A stretch of 64,000 bases of DNA from Berberis thunbergii (GCA_003290165.1 QNQO01007630.1:186001-250000), one strand, 5' to 3'; shown: positions 11,107 to 22,337, counted from the stretch's first letter. A program made the numbers and translations. The notes: a model not told the origin generated them from the sequence alone.

Positions 11107-11690
11107 TGTTGCGGGTTTAACCAGCCTAAATAAATAGGCTAATTTTACCCACTTGTAATAACCGCAAATGCACGGTGTCTAACTGGTAGACAACGACAAG
11201 TACGGGTCAATCCCACGAGGAAGGTGGATTAAATTGAATTTAATAATTTAATTAAAATAATTTGGAGAAAATGGGGTTACAGTGTTTAAAAATCCGAGTT
11301 AAACAAAAGTAATAAAAATAAAATTAAATAAAAGAAAAGAGTTGGAGGGAAACCACAATTTGCAAAATATTTTTCAAACTCCTAAAATTATATTCAATTT
11401 TTCTTATTATTCCAATTTCTAATAAATGACTCTAGCAATGTATAAACTCCTAGCATTAATTGTCTTTTTAGGGCACAATTAATCACAAGTTTAATTATTC
11501 AATTAAAACATGCTTGATTTATAACAAAGTATTTTTCTAACAACCTAAGATGCATGACATATTAGGTGAAAGTCAAATATTATAAATCGTGAATCAATTA
11601 ATATTAATCATAGAATAATAAAGTAAAATGAAATTAATTCTAGAGTTTGAGACTTAATTCACTGTGGTAACAGGGACTTTGTTGGGTTGT
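11107..11690 (-). repeat. Truncated 5' LTR of the minus-strand gypsy element
   Basis: It begins on the plus strand with TGTTGCGGGTTTAACC, the complement of an LTR 3' end in CA. It is an inverted copy of the last ~560 bp of the LTR at 12157-13589, sharing for example CTAGGAGTTTATACATTGCT and the GTTGTTTACCAGTTAGA type block. Homology stops near 11680, so only the 3' third of the LTR survives. Confidence 0.85.
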
Positions 11691-13589
11691 AACGGGGCTT
11701 GGGTAATAGAGGTTTGAAATCAAAACAAACTTTCTACATAAGATTTAGTCATTATTTTACTTTGAAATGAAATGTTATGTTGATAGTGTTTTTCACACAC
11801 ACATTGAGTTGAGGATGATTATGAATTTTTTCTAACTTTTGGAGAATATTAAATTATTTGGAGATTTGTTCATACACGAAAATGACACTGTTGGTTTTTT
11901 GCATATCTTGAAATTTTAAAATAAACACTGTTTGACCAAGTTTTGTTGAGTCAGTAATGTTTGTGGGTAACATTTTCTGGAAACTCTCACGAGACTATAA
12001 CTCGTCCCCTAGAGGTAATTTAGGGTTCAAAGCCTTGTTGCACGTTTTCAAAAGTAAGTGCAATCGACGATGCCTGCGAAAGTGAGTTAGGATTTTCTTT
12101 TCGGTTTTTTTCTTTGTTTTGCTCGAGGACTAGCAAAATATAGGTTTGGGGGTTTTTGATGATCACATAATTATAACATTTTTTACCTCTTATTATATTT
12201 TTGTTAATCCTTGTTTTATTTTATTTTAAATTAATTATTAAAATTTTGTGTTTTTGTAGAATTCGGAGCAATAACAAAGAAATCAAAGAAAAATGCAATG
12301 AATAAATCACAGACGGTGACTTCAGAGGAAATGGAGGTGAGAATAGCCTAAGCCCATAACCTAAACTCAAAACCAAACCCAAACCCAAAACCAAATTCGT
12401 AAACCCAAACCCAATCAAACCCAAAGCATATTCTCTTAATTATCCAAGATTCTAGTTTGATTTAAGCCTTCAATCACTTATTGAACCCTCCCCTTAACTT
12501 GTCCAAGTTCATTTTCTCAAACTCAATCAAATCCAAAGCATATTCTCTTAATTATCCAATATTCTAGTTTGATTTAAGCCTTAAATCACTCATGGAACCC
12601 TCCCCTTAACTTGTCCAAGTTCATTTTCTTAATTCTCTATTAATACAATAGAAATGAATAAGAAAGGGGAAGAAGAAAAGAGAAAGAAAAAAATACAGAA
12701 TACCAAAACCTCTTCTTCACAATTTGTGATTTTCATCACCATCCCAACCAAGCAAAATCACCACCCACAGCCTATCCATCTCTGTTTTCTCTCCTTCACT
12801 CCACCGAAACAGGGGCGTGACAACCCTGTTTCACTTCATCTTCAACCACAGTCACCGGCTGCACCACGCACCACCACAGAGACTTAAATCAAGTTGACGC
12901 TACTGGCACCCACTGGACCTTGCTGAGAGCACCTCAGCTGAGAAAGATCAAAACTATTTGCACCCATTGGGGGTCTACTGAGCCACACTGGACCTGTTTT
13001 TGTTTGCACCCTGCTGAATGCTCTGTAACACTATAGTGAATTAAGTCTCAAACGCTAAAATTAATTTCATTTTACTTTATTATTCCATGATTAATATTAT
13101 TTGATTCGCGATTTATAATATTTTACTTTCACCTAATATGTCATGCATCTTAGGTTGTTAGAAAAATATTGTTATAAATCAAGCATGTTTTAATTGAATA
13201 ATTAAACTTGTGATTAATTGTGCCATAAAAAGACAATTAATGCTAGGAGTTTATACATTGCTAGAGTAATTTATTTGAAATTGGAATAATAAGCAAAATT
13301 GAATATAATTTTAGGAGCTTGAAAAATATTTTGCAAATTGTGGTTTCCCTCCAACTCTTTTCTTTTATTTATTGTTATTTTTATTTCTTTTGTTTAGCTC
13401 GGATTTTTAAACACTGTAACCCCCATTTTCTCCAAATTAGTTTAATTAAATTATTAAATTCAATTTAATCCACCTTCCTCATGGAATCGACATGTACTTG
13501 CCGTTGTTTACCAGTTAGATATCGTGCACTTGCGGTTATTACAAGTGTGTCAAATTAGCCTGTTATTTAAGTCGGTTAAACCCGCAACA
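11691..13589 (+). mobile_element. 3' end of a plus-strand gypsy element: tail, polypurine tract and full LTR
   Basis: Up to 12156 this looks like the 3' untranslated tail of an Athila-like element. It ends with a GCTCGAGGACTAGCAAAATA block and the purine tract GGTTTGGGGG. The LTR follows at 12157-13589 (TGATGATCAC...CGCAACA, 1433 bp). It matches the solo LTR at 30504-32345 in start, CCCAAACCCAAA-rich section, a conserved GC-rich hairpin block and 3' end. With the truncated LTR at 11107-11690 it forms an inverted pair. The internal coding part of this element is missing. Confidence 0.8.
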
Positions 13590-13930
13590 TGGTGGTGTTC
13601 GGCAGATACAACATTGAAGAGGATCTCAAGCTTCTGAGCATGAGTCTTAGCAACCTTCGTCAAGACAGTTAGTTGCTCAACCTTTTCAACTCTTCCAGTT
13701 CCCTTGCGACCACGTGCAGCTACAATGACCTTGAGCTTCTTATCGACTGATCCTCATGTTATCTCACTGGGGTCCTTCATGAACTCTTTGTCCATGAGCT
13801 TATCTGTCTGGCTCATCATTTTCTCCCAATCTCCAACACCATCAGTAGTTTTCTAATCTTCATCATCGTCCACACCTTCCGACTCAATCTTTGAGGGATC
13901 CTCCTCGATCTCAGAATCTTCATCCTCCTC
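13590..13930 (-). pseudogene. Fragment of translation initiation factor eIF3 subunit c
   Basis: The minus strand encodes acidic residues, then [44 protein letters not shown] and [20 protein letters not shown]. This is the characteristic eIF3c stretch between the acidic N-terminal region and the helical core. Two internal stops (in the acidic stretch, and TGA after DPSEIT where Trp is usual) make it a pseudogene. It has no visible intron and is cut at its 3' side by the LTR ending at 13589. It lies in the same frame as the gag-like sequence upstream, separated by one TAA. Confidence 0.87.
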
Positions 13931-14248
13931 TTAATCAGTGTCATACATAGACTGTCCAAACTCTTTAGTTTCGTCTACCACGTCTTCCTGAAGCTTCTCA
14001 TCATTATACACAGGTTTTTCATGCTCCCATAATCGAGCATGATTGGAATACGTGTTTTCGAAACTGGAATCAGAATCGTGATCTTTCATCTCACGATTAC
14101 CGAAATTTTGCGCCGTTAGACACCGAGTTAACTCTGCAACTTGCCTCTGTAAATCTTCAATCATCGTATTCTTAATGTTACGATCACGGTGAAGGGCTTC
14201 CTCGTTCGAAATCTGCCCACGACGACCATGACCACGACCACCAGTCAT
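13931..14248 (-). pseudogene. gag-like ORF of a Met-primed Ty3/gypsy element
   Basis: The 105-codon frame starts MTGGRGHGRRGQIS and continues with IEDLQRQVAELTRCL and an acidic, low-complexity stretch. That resembles the N-terminal basic and coiled-coil part of gag in chromovirus-type gypsy elements. It lies 50 bp after the primer-binding site on the same strand. It ends in a TAA, after which the same frame continues as eIF3c rather than the gag core. Whether this junction was made by reverse transcription or by later recombination cannot be told here. Confidence 0.6.
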
Positions 14249-14285
14249 AGAAACTGATGAAATCCCACCCCAAGAAGATGTTGAA

Positions 14286-14297
14286 GCTCTGATAACA
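14286..14297 (-). other. Primer-binding site, initiator tRNA-Met type
   Basis: The minus strand reads TGTTATCAGAGC two bases after the LTR end, one change from the canonical TGGTATCAGAGC complementary to the 3' end of initiator tRNA-Met. Confidence 0.75.
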
Positions 14298-14299
14298 AC

Positions 14300-14856
14300 T
14301 GACGCCGGGCAGAATAGCGATTATTCTGCGGGCTAGTTCTAACAGATAATTCACAAGGAAATATCTCTAATAATGTCAATTAAAAATTATGCAAATCAAA
14401 AATTGTCTCTAAATTAGCCCACAAGCCGAGCTTTATAGCTAAAACTCATTATTAAAATTTTATCAAAAAATGGCAATTTCCAATAATCATACTAAAACGA
14501 AATACGTAATAGAATAAATAATCTGCCAAAAATCTGGTCCAAATTAGGTCCAGAATCTCTTCCTAAATGATAAAAGAAATATTACCTAAAAGAAAAAAGT
14601 AAATTCTAAAAAGAAACTGCCTATTTCTAAAATAAAAATAAAATCAAATACTAAAATAACAAGCAGTCTTTTCTTAAAAAAATAATGCCTAATCATAAAA
14701 GAAAACTAAAAATACTCCTCATTAAATTGAAAAATCTCTCAAAGTTATTTAACTTTGAGAGCAAATTAGGAACCCTAAAAACCAAATTAGGAACCCTAAA
14801 AAAAAATTAGGAACCATAGAAATCCAAATTATGAACCCTAGAAATTCTCCTGCACA
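14300..14856 (-). repeat. 5' LTR of the Met-primed gypsy element
   Basis: The minus strand runs from TGTGCAGGAG (14856) to GCCCGGCGTCA (14300), giving TG...CA termini directly followed by the primer site and gag. Near 14760-14840 are three copies of an AAATTAGGAACCCTA motif. No second LTR exists in the window, so the target duplication cannot be checked. Confidence 0.75.
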
Positions 14857-14859
14857 GTA

Positions 14860-15222
14860 TCTTATTGAACTCAAGATATTGACTGTATATGAAAAAAATG
14901 AATCTTTGTACCTCTTTTACTTCTATCATCTTCCATGTTTTCTCATCTTTCTTTGTTATTTTATTATTTACCTAATACTCTTTAAAGTGTTCCCAAACCC
15001 AACTACGTTTCTAACCAGTAGTACTATAGCCACTTACCCCATCCTGTAATTCTTCAATTTTTCAACATTACCATCATTGAGGTTTGTCTCTCCCACTTGG
15101 ACATGTTCAATTGGTTCAATTGGGATGCATGGGAGTTTCAATGGTGAGGCTCCTATTGAAGAAGAAACCCCACTCTTTGGTTGCTGACTCTGCTCAATAA
15201 CAAAGATAAACAATGTTAGCAA
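14860..15222 (-). pseudogene. hAT transposase N-terminal remnant (BED zinc-finger start)
   Basis: The minus strand holds PIEPIEHVQVGETNLND from an ORF starting at 15222, then, after a shift, a stop followed by KRSWVWEHFKEY. The latter is the beginning of the BED zinc finger (KRSxVWxHF) typical of plant hAT transposases. No zinc-ligand cysteines follow, because the LTR boundary cuts the gene. The identification rests on one short motif plus the adjacent hAT terminus. Confidence 0.5.
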
Positions 15223-15948
15223 ATAGAAATTTTATGTTAAAGCAAATGGACAATGACATAAACCTTATAGCATTCACAAATTACAAATCAAATATCTCAT
15301 ACAAAAAATATCAAAACATAATATAACTATCTAAGAACGGAAGGTAAGTGAATAGTTAGAACTTACCAGTGATTTCTTCATCTTTGGATTTGTGTTATAG
15401 GGTTCAAAATTCCAAATTGGGGGTTTCTGAAATCCTAGTTGTTCTTCTTCTTGATCAGTGTAAAGGTTCCTACAAAACAAAAGGGCATGCTAACAAGGTG
15501 AAAATTTCTTTAAATAAATTTGTGAACGGACTAAATTTAAGGACTCTGAACTCCAACGGGGAGTTGATGATCATGATAAATATTTTGCTTGATTATCATT
15601 AGCAGGGTAAAATATTTTGCTTAATTATCCTATTTTGCTCGATTATCCTATTTTGCTCGATTATCATGATAAATATTTTGCAATTTCTTAGTTTGCTTGC
15701 TGAAAAACAACTTCCTGTAAGTTGCTCAAAGCTTGTGATCAAACAAATCAGGCATATCTCATTGAAAGCTAAAAACCTAAAAAAATTAGGACATGTCAAA
15801 CAATTTTCTTTAAACAAAGAGCTAAAGAAGTTGGATCTTACCTGTTAAAATCGAAGGATTGTGCAACAGAGAGCTACATAAGTTGGATCTGGTCTGATGA
15901 GGCTGAGGGAGATCAGGAAGGCTACTTGGGAGTTGGATCGAAGAGAAG

Positions 15949-16210
15949 TTGGAGTTGCCGACTTGGATCTGAGCGAGAATAAGCTGGATCGAAGATGAAG
16001 ACGTCTAAAAGTTGGATCGAAGAAGGTGTTGTCGATGAAGCGAAAGCAGGAGGGGGAGGAGGTGTGTCGTGTGTCGTGTGCGACTGCCGATTGTGCGTGT
16101 TGGAGTTGTCGACTTGGATCTGAGCGAGAGCACTCTGGATGGAAGAAGATGTCTAAAAGTTGGCTCGAACTGCTGCTGATGGAGTTGTTGATGAAGCAGA
16201 AGCATGAAGG
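15949..16210 (+). repeat. Imperfect direct repeat in hAT 5' region
   Basis: Two ~105-bp copies (about 15940-16052 and 16098-16207) share GACTTGGATCTGAGCGAGA, GTCTAAAAGTTGG and GATGAAGC blocks. They explain the overlapping long open frames on both strands (15845-16321), which look non-coding. Confidence 0.7.
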
Positions 16211-16958
16211 GTAAGAGGTGCATCTTCGTGGTGTGTCATGTGAGTCGTCGTCGTGTGCATCTTCCTGCTGCTCTTGAAGTTGAATCTCTCTTCTTCCTCT
16301 TGAATCTCTCTTCAAGAACACAGACTGGTGGGTTTTTTTTTTTTGGTTTTCTATCTCGGTTTCTCCTCTTGAATCTCGTTCTTCCTTTTGTTGTTTGTTG
16401 GCCTGGCTTTGGTAACCCTAAACCTAAAGGAATGAGAGAACAGAGAAGTGATTACAAATTTACAATCAATTGATTAATCTAGAGATGTGTGTGTGTGAGA
16501 AAATTTGAGATGCTAAAATGTTATATACATCACTGAATTTGTATGGGCATCCAAATATTGCAGTCCTTATTAATAATAAATATTAAAAATTAGCTCGGGG
16601 CGGGACGGGATTAGCGGGATTGAAAATATTCATTCCATCCCATTCTAAATCGAGACAGGACGGGATCAAGATAGAATTATTCAATCCCATTAAGACTCGA
16701 AAAAATCGAGATGGGACATGATCGAGATCGCGGGATGGGATACCCACCCCTAATTGTAATAGAGTGGTTGATGGTCTTACAACAAAGAGGGGTATTATGG
16801 TATCACCGACTTCATCCCTCCCTTAGATTTGGAAATTCATAAGTTGGTGAATAAGAGATAAGCATCAACAAATTTATACAAGGTAATTGTGAATGTAAGT
16901 GTTACTTAGGCAGGATATCATTATGACTCTTTCGAGTTCATTCCCAGGTAAGGTCTAG

Positions 16959-17966
16959 TATACATATTTATTTTTCAATTTAAGGGAGGAGTCCAGTTTT
17001 TCTAAATGTCGAGGGAAATGGTGAGGGTGCATCGCAAGTGCACGAGCTTGGGTCAAAAAAAAAAGGGAAATATGAATTTGGGGGAAACTAAATAGGGAGA
17101 CTGTTCCCTCCCTCTCCCTAAATCCATCTCCACACAGAGAAGAGACCGAAGCTCTCTCACAACAAAGAGAAGACCGAGAGAGATGTGGCATTCTGACTCT
17201 TCATGCTCGCATCCCCACATAAGGTCTCTCTCTCGATTCTTTTCCCCCAAAATCTAGGTTTTCTCCACCCCATTTCCACCAAAGTCGGCCAAAGATTCCC
17301 CAATCCTTTGGATTTTCTCTAAATATTCGGTTCCACCATTCCAAGAGCTTCAGATTGAGCTCAAAATCTCATTTTTTGACCCCAAAACACCCTACTTTGA
17401 AGACGAAACCCATGGCGAAGACGAAACCAGGAGTGAATAAGGACTTGGAGTTCTACACCATCCACGGAACCAGCAAGACCGTGAAAGGTAACGGTTTTTT
17501 GAGTTATTTTTTAGTTTCTTCATTTTGCATGTTGTTTGTTTGATGAAATGACAGAGTGATGAGTTTTTTTGAATAATTTGTGAAATTTGGTGGTTTTGAA
17601 GTTAGTCTGAAGATTTCAAGTTGCTTAGGATGGACTTAGTCTGAAGATTTCAAGTTGCTTATACTTATTGTCCATGCTTAGGATGGACTTAGTTCATTAA
17701 CTTACTGTCCACTGCCACTACTTATACTATTACTATTTTGTGATCTAGTGTGTAGTGAGTGAGGGTAAGGAAAATGAGGAGCTCAAGTTGCTTAAGGTTT
17801 AGTGCAATTATGGGGTAAATAAATTTTTGATGAAATTGTATGTAAGTTTGTTGTTGTGATATTGAGCAAGTTTTTGAGTTTCAAATAGGATTGTGATATT
17901 GAGCAAGTTCTGAATTGGAGACCCCATTTTGGGTCAAGAAGTAGGAGTCTTAGTGATCTAGTGCTT
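16959..17966 (+). repeat. Left inverted arm
   Basis: It pairs with 24518-23581. It contains CT-rich 5' UTR-like sequence, the EBS/SHL-like first exon and the start of its intron. It also has a local duplication of TCTGAAGATTTCAAGTTGCT (about 17607 and 17638) that is absent from the right arm, which accounts for most of the length difference. Confidence 0.9.
17412..17487 (+). pseudogene. First exon of EBS/SHL-like BAH-PHD chromatin protein (left arm)
   Basis: The ATG at 17412 opens MAKTKPGVNKDLEFYTIHGT and SKTVK, followed by a GT donor (G|GTAACG at 17487/17488). This matches the first exon of the plant histone reader EBS/SHL (MAKTKPGKKDLDSYTIKGT in memory), just before the BAH domain. The BAH and PHD domains are absent. 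The exon lies in an inverted arm and points inward. Leaving one extra base, it would read an RRS1 exon downstream out of frame. Confidence 0.72.
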
Positions 17967-18066
17967 GCACCATAGCTTGTTGCCACTCATTTCTGAAGAT
18001 TATAGTAAATCTGAGTAATAATACTGTATGCATTCTTAGAAGGAACTGACCTAGATTTTATGGCAG

Positions 18067-18784
18067 CCATGTCCAACTTGCTGCAACAACACTACCTATT
18101 ATTGGAACTAAAAGTGCTCCAAAGAAAGCTAGTAAAGGCGAGCAAGAGAATGTTGCTGGAATGGCAGCTACTGCCACAGCCAGTGGAGGGAAGTTTGATA
18201 AGAAACTGGCAGGAGAGAAACCAGTGAAGCATCCTGGGAAGTACGCAAGGTTTGTATTATACATGCATTGCTGACTGTGCAAATTGTTATTTCGCTTATT
18301 CCTCTTTGGAAACCAAAAAAAACCTGGGTTATTTATCTCTTTCCTTTTTTCTTTTTATTTAGTTCCTCCCAGTTGTGCAAGGGAAGGGAATGGGCTCACA
18401 TGAGCAACAACAAACCGAAAAGTTTCTTAACAAGCTTATCTCCCAGAACCCGCTTGAGATACTTAATGTTGACAGGGTAAGCCAGCTTTTTAGTGCTCCC
18501 TTTTTCTATCTTTCTTGATGAGGCATTCTCTGATTCTGAAATTAATATTACTGTCTATGAACTCTGTGATATAGGTTGTTGACATGTTTAATGAGGAGAA
18601 AGATAAGAAACGAATGAACAAGAACAAGGATGACAAGTCTTCTTCAAGCAAAAGCAAGTTGGGTCCAAATAAGAAACCTTACAAAAAATCGTCAAAGAAA
18701 GGATTTTCAAAGACTTCATCAAAGGCACCATCCAAATCATCAAAGAAAGGATTTTCAAAGACTTCGTCTAAGGCTACTGCTTAG
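18067..18784 (+). pseudogene. 3' exons of ribosome biogenesis regulator RRS1
   Basis: Three exons are readable: 18067-18249 ([35 protein letters not shown]), 18363-18476 ([30 protein letters not shown]) and 18575-18784 (VVDMFNEEKDKKRMNK and a Lys/Ser-rich tail ending at TAG). These match the C-terminal third of plant RRS1, a nucleolar protein of 60S and 5S-particle assembly. The Lys/Ser tail has a duplicated KKGFSKTSSKA block. The first splice junction does not keep frame as the sequence stands, and the whole N-terminal half is missing. It lies inside the inverted-arm composite, downstream of an EBS first exon. Confidence 0.85.
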
Positions 18785-19578
18785 GTCTCTACTAGTTTAG
18801 GTGTACGCATGAATATGTTGTTTTTGATAGTTTGTTATTTATTTTTTGATGGCTTGTTTAGTGGTCTAAAAAGGAATATCAATAGAAAAATTTTGTATTT
18901 GAGCTATTTTTGTTCTTTTTCTTTGATGGGTAAGCTTTTTGAAAGATCTCCCCGTTGTGAAAAATTGCCTTTCTCGGTCTTTTGAGTATGCTCGAGAGTC
19001 TGTTTTGCATAGATAATGAATATAGCAGTTGGATAACAACATTAATGCAACCACAGCTGATTATATTTAGACTGAATTACATTTTAGGAGAGCGTTGAGA
19101 AATGTCTGGAGCGCAAATTTTCTGCCTCAAGCATGAAAAATTGCCAAATCCATTTGAGAATTTAGGTTGAGATTGAAAATGCATTTGGACTCTGGCGCAT
19201 TTCCTTGCTAGCAACTCATGCTGGACCATTGTCTAATAAACAAAGTTGAAATCCAATCTAAGAAAAGTTAATGTCGTTGACAGGCCTACGAACAATACAT
19301 GCAATAAAATCTGTCCTTTTGGCGACTCTTATATGCAATCAAAATTCAGCTACATTACCATCAGAAACTACCAAAAAGTACAGTTCTTGAATTGCAGAAC
19401 CACAAACCATTTCATCGAGACAGCATGAAGAGAAGTATCACTAACCACAAGTTCATCTATCGATTGGCTTTAGTTACTGAGTTTGCACCACTACCAAAAG
19501 CAAACAGCAAAATCTTTTTACAATCATACAGATTACAAAGAAAGGACACAGAACACATATGGGATGAAAAGGCCAATA
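18785..19578. other. Non-coding gap between RRS1 and O-fucosyltransferase fragments
   Basis: It looks like the converging 3' untranslated regions of the two captured fragments. No domain, TIR or RNA gene was recognised. Confidence 0.5.
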
Positions 19579-20262
19579 CTACAATTTTGAGTCACAAAAG
19601 CAATCTAGCAAGGCAGACCCTCTTCCCATGATAAAATCATTTTTATGAACCTTCCACATAGCTTTCACCAATTCTGCTTCTTCCAATCCCTTGGAAGAAA
19701 ACTCTGCAAAAGTTTTTCTGCTCAAGAAACGAGTTTTATACAACCCCTTATAAGCTCTCATCGCAGACACCATCTTATCCATGTTTCCAAAATATGTAGC
19801 TACATAAGAGTCACTATTGATTGACACATGATAGTCCAGTGCAGCTTTGGTGTTCCCATGCATGCTAGTGAAATCCTCACTACTAAGAAGTGTAGATTTG
19901 GTATACACGTTGGTATAAACGGATGTTAGTTCTTCAATTTCCATAAGACCATCACCAGCAGCTAGATAGATAGTGGTGTTTTTTGGAATTGCAAGCGCTT
20001 TAAGGATGAGAGTTGTCTCATTTGGGGTGAGGGGACACTTCCCATGGCTTCTCCAAATTCGAGCCATCTCTCCAGTCCATGGCTTTCGATCTCCTCATGC
20101 TACATCAATGGCTTTGTTCAAAGCCATAGACAGGTTTTGGTACTCACACTGACTATAAGCTATCATGTCAGGCTCAAAACGAAGGTGAAGAGACATGAAT
20201 GGTTTTGGTATTGCATCCAGAAGCTCAGAACCTTTCTTCTCTAGGTTTTTAGTCAGATGCAG
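19579..20262 (-). pseudogene. C-terminal part of a protein O-fucosyltransferase family gene
   Basis: The minus strand encodes SLHLRFEPDMIAYSQCEY, GDRKPWTGEMARIWR, KCPLTPNETTLILKAL, NTTIYLAAGDG and ALDYHVSINSDSYVATYFGN, ending at a stop at 19579. These are the C-terminal GT65-like blocks of plant O-fucosyltransferases: HLRFE, the R-G-KCPLTP block and the D/E-S nucleotide-sugar region. An in-frame TGA stands where the family has Arg in the AARGDRKPWTG block, so it is a pseudogene. The upstream end is interrupted by a copia insertion and continues at 22594. The native product acts in the Golgi. Confidence 0.85.
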
Positions 20263-20518
20263 TGATAGACAGTATCCAAGTCAGCAGTCTCAGCCATGTC
20301 AACAAAGACACATTATAGTGCCACATAAACAAGAATCACAGAGTGTCATTAAGTAATGAGTTGTATTTTGTTATTCTGTTATGATGAGCTGTAATGAGTT
20401 AGAATTGGTTTCATGAACTCAATATGTATCTTGATATGTTATTATAAAAAGAAGGAAATACTTTGCTCTTTCTCTATTGAGAAAAGTAGAGATTCATTTG
20501 GATATTAGATTTCTAACA
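20263..20518 (+). repeat. 5' LTR of copia element
   Basis: 256 bp, TG...CA. A TATTATAAAAAGAAGG segment (about 20438-20455) is a plausible TATA region upstream of the R region. Confidence 0.93.
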
Positions 20519-20598
20519 TGGTATCAGAGCTCTGGAGCATCTCTTCTTTAATCAATTGTTGTTTGTAGTTTCTTCAAAGTAGCTTTTTCTTTTCATTC

Positions 20599-22336
20599 AT
20601 GGCGACTCAACCTGCCCAATCCTCATCTCTTCTGGTTCTCTCAATTCAGGTCAGAACTCCACTGTATCTTCTACTCCTTATCAAATCTTGAATCATACTC
20701 TTCCAGTAAAACTTGATATAACAAATTACATACTCTGGAAATCACAAATTGAGAATGTGATCTTTGCAAATGGTTTTGAAGACTTTATTGAAGGAATTTG
20801 GTTTGTCCAACAAAAGAATTAAGTTCAGGGGTTATTAATCCTACTTTTGTTGCTTGGAGAAGACAAGATCGCACTATATTGAAATGGATCTATGCCTCTC
20901 TTACACCAGCCATAATGGCTCAAATAATTGGTCACACCACTTCTTTCTCTTACAAACCCGATGGGAGTATTGACAGATATAAAGCTCGCCTTGTTGCAAA
21001 AGGTTTCAATCAAACTTACGGTTTGGATTATTTTGAGACATTTAGTCTCGTAGTCAAAGATGCAACTATTCATATTGTTCTCACAATTGCAGTGAGTTTC
21101 CAGTGGGATATTCGTCAACTTGATGTTCATAATGCCTTCTTGAATGGCGATCTCAAAGAACAAGTCTTCATGACTCAACCTCCCGGTTTTTTGGACAAAC
21201 GATTTCCATCCAAAGTTTGTCACTTGCGGAAATCTTTGTATGGCCTAAAGCAGTCTCCTCGTGCTTGGTTTTCTACACTTGGTTGTGCTCTTATACGCTG
21301 GGGTTTCACTGCTTCTCGGACTGATAGTTCCATGTTTTTCGAATTTGATAAGCATTCCATTCTTATCATTTTGATCTATGTTGATGACATAATTGTTACA
21401 GGGAGTTCTTCACGTCATATTTCTTATCTCATTGCTCAATTACACTCAGTTTTTGCTCGGTGTGATTTGGGGCCTTTATCATACTTCTTGGGTATTGAAG
21501 TTCATTGTTGTAATGGTGCACTACACCTAAGTCAAGCTAAATATATTTCTGATCTTCTTACACGTGCTGCTATGGTTGATTGCAAACCTTCTCCAACTCC
21601 AGGTGTTGTTGGTAAACTCTTTTCACAGTCCGATGGCACTCCACTTATGAATGTCATTGCCTATCGCACCATAGTTGGTGCTCTTCAATATGTCACCATG
21701 ACCAGGCCAGACATTGCCTTTGCAATAAATAAGGCTTGTCAGGTTATGCAAATGCCTACGACGTCTCACTGGTTGGTTGTCAAACGTATCTTGCATTATC
21801 TAAAAGGTTCAGTTCATGATGGTTTGCTCATTCAACCTGCTCGTGATCTTGCTATTGAGGCCTTTTCTGATGCTAACTGTGGTTATAATCCTGATGATAG
21901 ACATAGCTCCAGTGGTTACTTGGTTTATTTAGGTGGCAATTTGGTATCTTGGTATGCTACCAAACAGCGTGTAGTCTCAAGAAGCAGTGTTGAATCTGAA
22001 TACCGAAGTCTTTCTATTGCTACTTCTGAGGTCATCTGGATACAAGCATTGTTGAAGGAGTTTTGTATTTCTATCCCTCGATCACCTGTTCTCTGGTATG
22101 AAAATGTTAGTGCTTATCACCTTGCTAAGAATCATGTCTTTCATGCCAGGACTAAGCATAATGAAATTGATCTGCATTTCATACGAGATCATGTCTCAAA
22201 GGTGTTTTGCTTTTCAAATTTGTTCTCACTACTGAGCAGCCTGCAAATCTTCTCACCAAACATCTCACAAGTGCAAGGTTTACTTATCTTAAAACACATA
22301 TTGGTCTTGTTCCTTGGCCCTTGGACTTGAGGGGGG
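20599..22336 (+). pseudogene. Copia gag/RT fusion by deletion, with RNase H
   Basis: The ATG at 20599 starts gag. About 20700-20940 holds the UBN2-type gag block (LPVKLDITNYILWKSQI). It then passes in frame directly into RT (RYKARLVAKGFNQTYGLDY), with QLDVHNAFLNGDL, SLYGLKQSPRAW and the catalytic IYVDDIIVTG near 21380, then RNase H (FSDANCGYNPDDRHSSSGYL). The frame from 20798 stays open for 510 codons. A +1 shift near 22203 moves the last conserved block (EQPANLLTKHL) to another frame. Protease and integrase are absent, so it could move only with help. Confidence 0.9.
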
Positions 22337-22337
22337 A

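Larger units (their letters stand above)
1..11690 (-). mobile_element. Decayed Ty3/gypsy (Athila-like) retrotransposon, minus strand
   Basis: Reading the minus strand from right to left gives a partial LTR (11107-11690), a tRNA-Asp-type primer site, a long leader, gag, an aspartic protease, a linker and reverse transcriptase, which runs off the left edge. The order and the Asp primer are those of the Athila/Tat branch of Ty3/gypsy. The element is interrupted at 498-6793 by a CACTA transposon. If that insert and one copy of its 3-bp target duplication are ignored, the polymerase frame reads straight across the junction. Several stop codons and frameshifts show it is dead. Its 3' half and second LTR would lie left of the window. 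Confidence 0.88.
14857..16752 (-). mobile_element. hAT transposon remnant, right end intact
   Basis: The right terminus ACCCACCCCTA (to 16752) and the subterminal GGGACGGGAT/GGGATGGGAT repeats (16598-16750) are shared with the MITE at 26117-26711. Inward, on the minus strand, a transposase start with a BED-like motif follows. The left end is lost at the neighbouring LTR. The size and partial transposase suggest a remnant of an autonomous hAT element. Confidence 0.6.

Noticed and set aside
15845..16321. 158-codon minus-strand frame rich in His, Ser and Arg
   Set aside because: It is explained by an imperfect direct repeat in the hAT 5' region. The opposite strand is equally open and no family pattern is seen.
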